This document shows, one piece after another, positions 1 through 4,842 of a stretch of 5,621 nucleotides of DNA. Positions within the stretch are counted from its first letter, which is position 1, and the number at the start of each line of letters is the position of its first letter. The DNA is taken from NCBI GenBank assembly GCA_030646555.1, contig JAUSKP010000018.1, forward strand, positions 1-5,621, in the 5' to 3' direction. The translations under genes were made by a program, and so were the position numbers. The notes below the pieces were generated by a model, which worked only from the letters and a program-made list of their open reading frames with translations, ran no database searches and was not told the origin of the DNA. This stretch comes from a bacterium. Its GTDB lineage: Bacteria; Patescibacteriota; Minisyncoccia; UBA6257; 02-FULL-45-10c.

Positions 1-128
1 CTTATTCTTGCCGCCCAGTTGGCCAAAGAAACTGCGCCCGGCAGAACATATCCGTATATAGTCATATGCCTGCCAGAATACCTTCCTTTTCTATTCATAT
101 CCATTCATGCCTAACTGGAGGGTATCAT
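1..128. other. Upstream flank with no assignable gene
   Basis: I see no gene I can support here. The + strand is open in frame 1 from the left edge to a TAA at 112-114, which could be the last 37 codons of an upstream gene, but the translation has no motif I recognise. The - strand is open from an ATG at 98-96 to the left edge, beginning MNRKGRYSGRHM, which could be the start of a divergent gene, but it has no convincing ribosome binding site. The two readings cover the same bases, so at most one is real. Sequence to the left of the window is needed to decide. Confidence 0.4.
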
Positions 129-182
129 ATGAACCAGTACAGGGGGTTGACTCTCAAATTACACTTGCTATCATTAATTTAA
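117..182 (+). CDS. Possible 17-codon upstream ORF with a strong Shine-Dalgarno
   Basis: GGAGGG at 117-122 lies six bases before an ATG at 129-131, the only near-ideal Shine-Dalgarno in front of any ORF in the window. The frame encodes MNQYRGLTLKLHLLSLI and stops at TAA 180-182; the span given here includes the binding site. Six of its 17 residues are leucine. Its stop overlaps the ATG of the Thr-rich leader by one base (TAATG), so on a transcript starting further upstream it could deliver ribosomes to the leader by coupling. Against it, the best promoter (147-174) lies inside the ORF and would start transcription after it, and the peptide resembles nothing I know. It may be chance or the remnant of an older leader. 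Confidence 0.22.
   Translation, partial: GGYHMNQYRGLTLKLHLLSLI
147..174 (+). promoter_or_regulatory. Predicted sigma70-type promoter of the thr operon
   Basis: A -35 box TTGACT (147-152; consensus TTGACA) is separated by 16 bases from a -10 box TATCAT (169-174; consensus TATAAT). The -10 is preceded by TGC (166-168), forming an extended -10 motif. The predicted transcription start is about 180-182, which places the Thr leader ATG (182) at or within two bases of the 5' end. The promoter stands directly before the attenuator, which supports its relevance. The start site itself is inferred from spacing only. Confidence 0.62.
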
Positions 183-232
183 TGATTTCAAACGTCGTTT
201 TTACAACTACAACTACAACAACTAGCTCCTAG
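182..232 (+). CDS. Threonine-rich leader peptide (thrL-like)
   Basis: This 16-codon ORF encodes MISNVVFTTTTTTTSS and ends at TAG 230-232. Seven consecutive Thr codons (203-223, ACA and ACT) are the hallmark of a peptide whose translation senses charged tRNA-Thr. E. coli ThrL is likewise a short Thr/Ile-rich peptide ahead of thrA. The peptide itself probably has no function once made; ribosome position on it is the signal. Stalling in 203-223 would leave bases from 233 on free, whereas a ribosome at the stop codon would cover roughly the first part of that segment. There is no Shine-Dalgarno in front of the ATG. With the predicted promoter, the mRNA would start at or next to the ATG, so translation may be leaderless. 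The call rests on the Thr run, the flanking RNA structure and the thr genes downstream. Confidence 0.86.
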   Translation: MISNVVFTTTTTTTSS

Positions 233-277
233 CCGAGGTTGTAGTTAAAGTATTTACAAAAACTAACTAAACCCCGG
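203..277 (+). promoter_or_regulatory. Attenuator switch: Thr-codon stem and antiterminator
   Basis: Three mutually exclusive pairings are visible. Region 1, inside the Thr codons (205-213, or equally 211-219, AACTACAAC), is perfectly complementary to region 2 (238-246, GTTGTAGTT). Region 2 in extended form (233-247) can instead pair with region 3 (264-277) over 14 positions, with one A-C mismatch and one bulged G. Region 3 includes the 5' arm of the terminator at 269-278. The inferred logic is as follows. With plentiful charged tRNA-Thr the ribosome reaches the TAG at 230-232 and masks region 2, so the terminator folds. When charged tRNA-Thr is scarce the ribosome stalls on region 1, the 2:3 antiterminator forms and transcription continues into thrA. 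With no translation, 1:2 pairing protects the terminator. The pairings are seen in sequence; the mechanism is inferred from known amino-acid operon attenuators. Confidence 0.82.
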
Positions 278-295
278 CCGAAAGTCGGGGTTTTT
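269..295 (+). terminator. Intrinsic terminator of the thr attenuator
   Basis: The 5' arm 269-278 (AAACCCCGGC) pairs with 284-293 over ten pairs, including one G-U, around a five-base loop CGAAA (279-283). A T run (291-295) follows at once. The core is GC-rich in an otherwise AT-rich region. It lies 37 bases past the leader peptide stop and 76 bases before thrA, where a conditional terminator is expected, and its 5' arm is shared with the antiterminator. Confidence 0.88.
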
Positions 296-301
296 GGTAC
301 A

Positions 302-359
302 ACCCTGTTAAATAAAATCTTTGAGATTTTAATTTACGAAGTAAATTATTTAACAGGGT
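302..359. repeat. Perfect three-way-junction palindrome in the thrA 5' UTR
   Basis: An outer stem pairs 302-313 (ACCCTGTTAAAT) with 348-359 (ATTTAACAGGGT), 12 perfect pairs. The enclosed bases divide exactly into two hairpins, 314-330 (AAAATCT, loop TTG, AGATTTT) and 331-347 (AATTTAC, loop GAA, GTAAATT), each seven perfect pairs with a three-base loop. Every base outside the two loops is paired. There is no following T run, so it is not a normal terminator. It would be transcribed in mRNA that escapes the attenuator and ends 12 bases before the thrA start. Its form suggests a REP-like or MITE-like element, possibly mobilised by a Y1 transposase. It may also stabilise the mRNA or mask the weak AGGG (355-358) before thrA. 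No mobilising enzyme is present in the window. Confidence 0.85.
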
Positions 360-371
360 AAATAAGAATTT

Positions 372-2777
372 ATGATAACAAAAATATTAAAATTCGGTGG
401 TTCGTCGGTTGGAACGCCAAAAATGATTAATGAGGCGTCAAAAATTATAGTAGCGACGGCAAAAAAAGACGGAGTTGCTGTAGTGGTTTCGGCTTTTCAG
501 GGCGTGACTGACGAACTTTTATCATTCCAACGTTCTCAAGAACATTGGAATGATAAATTACAAAAGTTGAAAAAGCGGCACTTGGATGCAGTGAATAAAT
601 TAGTCAAAAGTAAAAAGTTGAAATTTGAAAGCTTAAACTACGTTGAAAAATTATTTAATGAATTAAACGGTGTTTTAGAAAAAATATATGGTAAAAAAGA
701 AGCATCGCCCAAAGAATTGGATTTGGTTGCGAGTTTTGGAGAGAGACTCTCGGCGTTCATAGTATCTGCCCATATTCAGGATGGCTTTTCTAAAAAAAGT
801 TATTTCGCGGACGCGCGGGAATTCGTGAAAACAGATGACAACTTTGTAAATGCGGCAGTGGATTTTAATGCTACGAACCGGCTTACCAAAAAATATTTCA
901 AAGACAGATCCGGCATTCCTGTAATAACCGGATTTTTGGGCTCTACAAGAAAAGGCGAGACGACCACCCTGGGCAGAGGCGGTTCGGATTATTCAGCTGC
1001 TATAATCGGTTCAGCGTTAGGCGTTAAAATTGTTGAAATTTGGACTGATGTTGACGGCATATTAAGCGCAGATCCTAAACTGGTAAAAAATGCTAAGGTT
1101 TTGGATGAAGTGAGCTATGAAGAGGCGGTGGAATTGGCTTATTTTGGCGCCAAAGTCATACATCCGGCGACGATGCTGCCGGCAGTAAAAAAGAATATTC
1201 CCATAATTATAAAAAACACTTTTAATCCGGGCGCAAAAGGAACATTGATCTTGAAAAATCCATCAGATGGCGGTCCGGCGGTTAAGGGAATTACTTCTAT
1301 TGATGACATTTCGTTGGTAATTGTGGGCGGAGTGAGCCTGATAGGCATTCCCGGCAGCGCGGCAAGGATTTTTGAAGCGACTAGGCGGGCAAAGGCGAAT
1401 GTTATCTTGATTTCTCAGGCATCCTCCGAACATACCGTGTGCTTGGCAATAAAAACAAGTGAATTGAAGGTTGCGCTGGATTATTTAAAAAAAGAATTTA
1501 AAAAAGAGATCAAAAATGGAAGCGTCAATTTAAGCTTTATATCCGATCAGGCGATCATTGCTGTTGTGGGCGACAGAATGCGCGGCACTCCGGGAATTTC
1601 CGGACAACTTTTCAGGGCGCTTGGCGATAATAAAATTAATATTACAGCTATTGCGCAGGGAGGATCTGAAAGAAATATTTCTTTAACAGTTGGATCCAAA
1701 GACAAGGCGAGGGCCCTTAATTTAATACATGATCAGTATGTGTATAGTGGAATTAAAAATATATTCTTGATTGGTACGGGAAATATCGGTGGGACACTGC
1801 TTAAGCAAATTAAAGACTTGGGCGGCAGTTCTTTGCGTGTGTGCGGCATTATTAATGATAAAAAAATGATGATGGCTGAAACCGGAATTAATTTGTCTAA
1901 ATGGCAAAAACTTTTGGAAAAAGGCGAGAACGCCGAACTGGAAAAATGGCTAGAATCGGCAAAGAAAATGCATCTTGCCAACAAAATATTTGTGGACTGC
2001 ACCGCCAGCGAGTTTGTCGCCAAAAAATATATTGAAATGGCGGAGGCGGGATTTAATATCGTCACGCCGAATAAAAAATTCAATGTTCTGGGAATTAAAG
2101 AATATAAAAAAATGCGCGAAGTTTTGGCTGCAAACGGTAAAAAGTTTATGTATGAAACCAATGTTGGCGCCGGCCTGCCGGTCATTTCCACTATTCATGA
2201 TTTGATCGCCAGCGGAGATAAAATAACAAAAATTGAGGGCATTTTTTCGGGGACTTTGAGCTATATTTTTAACAATTTTAATCTGCAAGAAAGTTTTAGC
2301 GGAATTGTTGCCGGCGCTAAAAAATTGGGCTATACCGAGCCGGATCCGAGAGAGGATCTGAACGGCCAAGATGTGGGCAGGAAGCTTTTGATACTAGCGA
2401 GAGAAATAGGCCTAGAAATAGATTTTAAGGATGTAAAAATAGAAAGTCTGGTTCCTACGGCACTACAACGCGTTATAGCGTCGGAAGAATTTCTGAATAA
2501 ATTAGTGAGACACGACGATCTTTTTAAAAAGTTATCGGAAAAAGCGGAAAAAAATAATAAGGTTTTGCGCTATGTTGCCAAGCTTGAAAGGGGAAGGGCT
2601 TCGGCAAAATTGGAAATGATTTCTAATGACAGTCCATTGGCGCATACCAGCGGGGCAGACAATATTTTTGCTTTTTATACTAAGAGATATAAAGTAAGAC
2701 CCTTAGTCGTACAGGGCCCCGGCGCCGGCGCTGAAGTGACAGCTGGCGGAGTATTGGCGGATATACTTAAGATCTAG
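372..2777 (+). CDS. thrA: Bifunctional aspartokinase / homoserine dehydrogenase (ThrA)
   Basis: This protein performs the first and third steps from aspartate to homoserine: ATP-dependent phosphorylation of aspartate, and NAD(P)H reduction of aspartate semialdehyde. At 801 residues it is close to E. coli ThrA (820). The N-terminal kinase shows KFGGSS (7-12), SFGERLSA (121-128), TLGRGGSD (199-206), WTDVDG (224-229) and HPATM (264-268). Two ACT regulatory segments span about 311-450. ISQASSE (347-353) and IAQGGSE (427-433) carry Gln349 and Gln429, matching the threonine-binding glutamines described for plant AK-HSDH, so feedback inhibition by threonine is likely. The dehydrogenase half has the nucleotide-binding GTGNIGG (468-474), VTPNKK (564-569), NVGAGLPV (597-604) and YTEPDPREDLNGQDVGRK (654-671), with Asp667 and Lys671 as catalytic candidates. 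The start gives MITKILKFGG, the usual N terminus. There is no good Shine-Dalgarno; AGGG lies 13 bases upstream inside a stem. Expression is probably set by the attenuator. Confidence 0.97.
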   Translation: MITKILKFGGSSVGTPKMINEASKIIVATAKKDGVAVVVSAFQGVTDELLSFQRSQEHWNDKLQKLKKRHLDAVNKLVKSKKLKFESLNYVEKLFNELNGVLEKIYGKKEASPKELDLVASFGERLSAFIVSAHIQDGFSKKSYFADAREFVKTDDNFVNAAVDFNATNRLTKKYFKDRSGIPVITGFLGSTRKGETTTLGRGGSDYSAAIIGSALGVKIVEIWTDVDGILSADPKLVKNAKVLDEVSYEEAVELAYFGAKVIHPATMLPAVKKNIPIIIKNTFNPGAKGTLILKNPSDGGPAVKGITSIDDISLVIVGGVSLIGIPGSAARIFEATRRAKANVILISQASSEHTVCLAIKTSELKVALDYLKKEFKKEIKNGSVNLSFISDQAIIAVVGDRMRGTPGISGQLFRALGDNKINITAIAQGGSERNISLTVGSKDKARALNLIHDQYVYSGIKNIFLIGTGNIGGTLLKQIKDLGGSSLRVCGIINDKKMMMAETGINLSKWQKLLEKGENAELEKWLESAKKMHLANKIFVDCTASEFVAKKYIEMAEAGFNIVTPNKKFNVLGIKEYKKMREVLAANGKKFMYETNVGAGLPVISTIHDLIASGDKITKIEGIFSGTLSYIFNNFNLQESFSGIVAGAKKLGYTEPDPREDLNGQDVGRKLLILAREIGLEIDFKDVKIESLVPTALQRVIASEEFLNKLVRHDDLFKKLSEKAEKNNKVLRYVAKLERGRASAKLEMISNDSPLAHTSGADNIFAFYTKRYKVRPLVVQGPGAGAEVTAGGVLADILKI

Positions 2778-2954
2778 AACAATTTCTAATTACTAATTTC
2801 TAATGTCAAATCAAACCCCAAGTTCAAATGTCAAAAATTTTAAACATTTAGATTTTAGTCATTGATTTAAAATTTGTAATTTGGATTTTGAAATTTTTTA
2901 AATGTTATAAAAAAGATAATCCGAGGGTTAAAATTATTAAAAATAATAAATAAT
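2778..2954. repeat. AT-rich repeat-like spacer between thrA and asd
   Basis: This 177-base spacer is built of recurring short words such as CTAATT, TCAAAT and AATTTG. It contains a perfect 10-base inverted repeat, AAATTTTAAA (2835-2844) and TTTAAAATTT (2866-2875), within a longer imperfect dyad. I see no ORF, no GC-rich terminator and no T run after a stem. TGTTATAAA (2903-2911) resembles an extended -10 but has no well-spaced -35, so a separate asd promoter is only a possibility. The low-complexity pattern resembles the degenerate AT-rich spacer repeats of some candidate-phylum genomes; similar words recur after asd at about 4038-4070. Confidence 0.5.
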
Positions 2955-4037
2955 ATGAATAAAAAATTAAGAGTAGGTATCTTGGGGGCAACAGGAATGG
3001 TTGGCCAGAGATTTATTTCTCTTTTAGAAAATCATCCCTGGTTCAATGTGGTAGTTTTGGCTGCTTCGCCGCAGTCTGCCGGGAAAAAATATGAGGAAGC
3101 CGTTGCCGGCCGTTGGGCAATGAGTAGTCCAATCCCGAAAAATATTAAAAACTTGAAAGTATTATCAGTTGAGGATGATTTTAATAAAATTATTAAAGAG
3201 GTGGATTTGGTTTTCTCGGCAATAGATCTAGACAAAGAAAAAATCAAGGAGTTGGAAGAAAAATATGCGGCTGCCGGTATAGCCGTGGTTTCCAATAATT
3301 CTGCGCACAGGTGGACTGATGACGTGCCGATGATAATGCCGGAATTGAACGCAGACCATTTAGATATTATTAATATTCAAAGAAAAAACCGGGGCTGGAA
3401 AAAAGGATTACTAGTTGTTAAGCCAAATTGTTCCCTTCAGTCATACTTACCGGTAATTTACGCTCTTAAAAAATTTGGCCCGAAAATTGTTTCAGTAACA
3501 ACGTTGCAGGCTATTTCCGGAGCCGGAAAAACTTTTGAAACTTGGCCGGAAATGGTGGATAACTGCATTCCATTCATAGGCGGAGAGGAAGAAAAAACCG
3601 AGAAAGAACCGCTCAAAATTTTAGGTTCAATAAAGGGCAAAAAGATAGTGCCGGATAAAAATTTGAATATCTCGGCCACTTGTGTCCGCGTGGCGTGTTC
3701 TAATGGCCATATGGCGAGTGTGGCGGTGAAATTCAAGAAGAGGCCGACCAAAGAACAAATAATTGATGTAATAGAGAATTTCAAGAATCCGCTTGCTGGA
3801 TTAGGTTTGCCATCTGCGCCCAAGCAATTTATTAAATATTTTACGGAAGATAACCGTCCGCAGACCAAGCTGGACAGGGACTATGAGAATGGAATGGGCA
3901 TTACCTGTGGCAGATTTCGCGAGGACTCGGCTTTGGACTGGAAGTTCATTGCTTTGTCCCATAATACGATCAGAGGAGCGGCCGGGGGCGCTATTTTGAT
4001 AGCTGAACTGTTATATAAAAAAGGATACTTAGATTAA
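2955..4037 (+). CDS. asd: Aspartate-semialdehyde dehydrogenase, archaeal/fungal type
   Basis: This enzyme reduces 4-aspartyl phosphate to aspartate semialdehyde with NADPH, the step between the two activities of ThrA and the branch point to lysine. Its 360 residues fit the archaeal/fungal ASADH branch. Motifs are the NADP-binding GATGMVGQRF (11-20), LAASPQSAGKKY (35-46), IMPELNADH (127-135), KPNCSL (156-161) with Cys159 as the catalytic nucleophile, AISGAG (186-191), IPFIGGEEEK (205-214), NGHMASVAVKF (250-260) and SHNTIRGAAGG (335-345). The pattern recalls the Methanocaldococcus enzyme, including the IQRKNRGW stretch (141-148), rather than the E. coli type. I chose the ATG at 2955 because it leaves the usual two to six residues before the Rossmann strand. 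GAGGG (2923-2927) is too far upstream to be a normal ribosome binding site. No insertions or damage are seen. Confidence 0.97.
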   Translation: MNKKLRVGILGATGMVGQRFISLLENHPWFNVVVLAASPQSAGKKYEEAVAGRWAMSSPIPKNIKNLKVLSVEDDFNKIIKEVDLVFSAIDLDKEKIKELEEKYAAAGIAVVSNNSAHRWTDDVPMIMPELNADHLDIINIQRKNRGWKKGLLVVKPNCSLQSYLPVIYALKKFGPKIVSVTTLQAISGAGKTFETWPEMVDNCIPFIGGEEEKTEKEPLKILGSIKGKKIVPDKNLNISATCVRVACSNGHMASVAVKFKKRPTKEQIIDVIENFKNPLAGLGLPSAPKQFIKYFTEDNRPQTKLDRDYENGMGITCGRFREDSALDWKFIALSHNTIRGAAGGAILIAELLYKKGYLD

Positions 4038-4090
4038 TTTATAATTTTTAATTTACAATTTACAAACAAAGAAATCATAACTTTTTTTCT
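4038..4090. other. AT-rich trailer after asd, no gene
   Basis: Short AATTT/ACAATTTAC words resembling part of the thrA-asd spacer are followed by a T run (4082-4088). No GC stem precedes the T run, so I do not call a terminator, and transcription probably continues toward the kinase and thrC. Confidence 0.45.
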
Positions 4091-4148
4091 GTCATTCCAG
4101 GCTCCCGCCCGTACCAAACCGGTACGTTTGGGCGGGTGATGCGGAATC
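4091..4148. repeat. GTCATTCC...GGAATC palindromic repeat
   Basis: Outer arms ATTCC (4094-4098) and GGAAT (4143-4147) enclose a GC-rich stem CCCGCCC (4104-4110) with GGGCGGG (4130-4136). Inside is a small hairpin GTACC (4111-4115) with GGTAC (4121-4125) around AAACC. The unit is far more GC-rich than its surroundings. GTCATTCC...GGAATC ends resemble dispersed repeats of several bacterial genomes; this resemblance is from memory. No T run follows. Confidence 0.72.
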
Positions 4149-4154
4149 TAGTCC

Positions 4155-4228
4155 GTCATTGCGAGAAGTCTGCGACGCGGCAATCTCAAGATAAGATAAA
4201 TAGATTGCTTCGCTTCGCTCGCAATGAC
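4155..4228. repeat. GTCATTGCGAG...CTCGCAATGAC palindromic repeat
   Basis: Perfect 11-base terminal inverted repeats, GTCATTGCGAG (4155-4165) and CTCGCAATGAC (4218-4228), surround a second inverted pair, GCAATCT (4180-4186) and AGATTGC (4202-4208). The right side contains the short tandem TTCGCTTCGCT (4209-4219). Elements with these ends are dispersed in many unrelated bacterial genomes, usually between genes. It abuts the preceding repeat and ends 26 bases before the kinase start. In mRNA it would form a long stem between asd and the kinase. Confidence 0.8.
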
Positions 4229-4254
4229 AGGAATAAGTGAAATAAATTTACTAA

Positions 4255-4842
4255 ATGAAAAATATTTCCAAAGCTATAACTTTAATAGGGATGCCGGCTT
4301 CAGGGAAGTCTACGATCGGAAAAATTTTAGCCAAAAAATTGGGCTGGGATTTTGTTGATCTAGACGATTTGATAAAAGAAAAAACCGGCAAAAGCTATGA
4401 TGAGATCTTGGAGAAAGAAGGCGAGAAAAAACTATTATATTTAGAAAACCAACTTACTTTTGAACTAGATTTTTCCGCCTACGGCGGATCTCCCGCAGGG
4501 AGAGAAAATTTTAAGGGAATTGTTTTTGCTCCTGGCGGGAGCATTATTTATTCGTTCAAAGCTATGAAAAAAATAAAAAATGAAAACAGAGTGATTTATA
4601 TAGAGTTGTCCTTGAAAGAAATTAAAAAAAGATTAGATAAAAGGCCGGCAAAACGAGGAATAGTTGGCCTGAAAGAAAAGGGATTAAAGAAGCTTTTTGA
4701 AGAAAGAGATTTGATTTATAAAAAATTTGCAGACGATATTGTCAAAGCCGATGGTTTAAGCGAGAGTGAATTAGTAAAAGAAATATCTAATCTAATATTT
4801 AGGAAGCTCGACTCCCTAAGACCCCTCCGAGAACTTTTATGA
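4255..4842 (+). CDS. Shikimate kinase-family P-loop kinase, candidate homoserine kinase
   Basis: This is a small cytosolic P-loop kinase of the shikimate kinase fold, 195 residues against about 173 in E. coli AroK. Walker A is GMPASGKST (12-20). FVDLDD (33-38) matches the DxD of the acceptor site. FAPGGS (91-96) replaces the usual xxGGG; RPAKRG (130-135) is the lid; ERDLIY (150-155) supplies Arg151, matching Arg136 of the M. tuberculosis enzyme. In my hand alignment, Arg58 of that enzyme, which binds the shikimate carboxylate, is Leu61 in GEKKLLYLE (56-64), while Glu64 is kept. The gene lies between asd and thrC, overlaps thrC by ATGA, and no GHMP-type ThrB is seen, so I infer that it may phosphorylate homoserine. 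A genuine or other small-molecule kinase remains possible. Residues about 72-85 are encoded by a palindromic insertion, and the tail DSLRPLRELL also looks added. There is no Shine-Dalgarno. Confidence 0.88.
   Translation: MKNISKAITLIGMPASGKSTIGKILAKKLGWDFVDLDDLIKEKTGKSYDEILEKEGEKKLLYLENQLTFELDFSAYGGSPAGRENFKGIVFAPGGSIIYSFKAMKKIKNENRVIYIELSLKEIKKRLDKRPAKRGIVGLKEKGLKKLFEERDLIYKKFADDIVKADGLSESELVKEISNLIFRKLDSLRPLRELL
4469..4509. repeat. In-frame double-hairpin insertion inside the kinase gene
   Basis: Two adjacent perfect hairpins, TCCGCC-TAC-GGCGGA (4474-4488) and TCTCCC-GCA-GGGAGA (4489-4503), are enclosed by ATTTT (4469-4473) pairing with AAAAT (4505-4509). They encode about DFSAYGGSPAGREN (residues 72-85), between the helix ending QLTFEL and the strand GIVFAPGG, where shikimate kinases have only a short turn. 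Length is preserved modulo three and the kinase motifs on both sides are intact, so the protein probably tolerates it as a surface loop. The layout matches the element at 302-359, though the sequence differs. Confidence 0.8.

Noticed and set aside
1..98. Divergent gene on the - strand starting at 98 (MNRKGRYSGRHM...)
   Set aside because: Only 32 codons are visible, with no recognisable motif and no clear ribosome binding site, and the + strand is equally open; not called as a gene.
182..295. T-box riboswitch as the explanation of the thr leader
   Set aside because: I see no T-box consensus (AGGGTGGNACCGCG-like) and no specifier-loop layout, whereas a Thr-codon ORF with competing stems fits peptide-mediated attenuation.
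302..359. Second intrinsic terminator before thrA
   Set aside because: The stem is long, but no T run follows (AAATAAGAATTT follows) and the outer and inner stems are AT-rich.
1139..2369. Open - and + frames inside thrA (1139-1348, 1722-1907, 1733-2191, 1950-2369 on -, 1975-2205 on +)
   Set aside because: They overlap the highly conserved ThrA reading frame and have no family-like sequence or start signals; shadows of the real gene.
2881..2954. Separate promoter for asd using TGTTATAAA (2903-2911)
   Set aside because: In such AT-rich DNA a -10-like word is expected by chance, and the candidate -35 words are spaced at 12 or 19 bases.
3032..3868. Open - frames inside asd (3032-3295, 3458-3868)
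   Set aside because: They are antisense to the conserved Asd motifs and show low-complexity translations; shadows.
4091..4228. CRISPR array
   Set aside because: The repeats are two different palindromes, not regularly spaced identical direct repeats, and no spacers are seen.
4255..4842. Plain annotation as aroK shikimate kinase
   Set aside because: The fold fits, but the Arg58 equivalent appears lost and the context is threonine synthesis with no aro genes, so I withheld the symbol.
4839..4842. TGA read as an amino acid, as in Gracilibacteria/SR1
   Set aside because: The kinase ends sensibly at TGA in an ATGA overlap with thrC, and no in-frame TGA interrupts any conserved gene, so the code appears standard for TGA.
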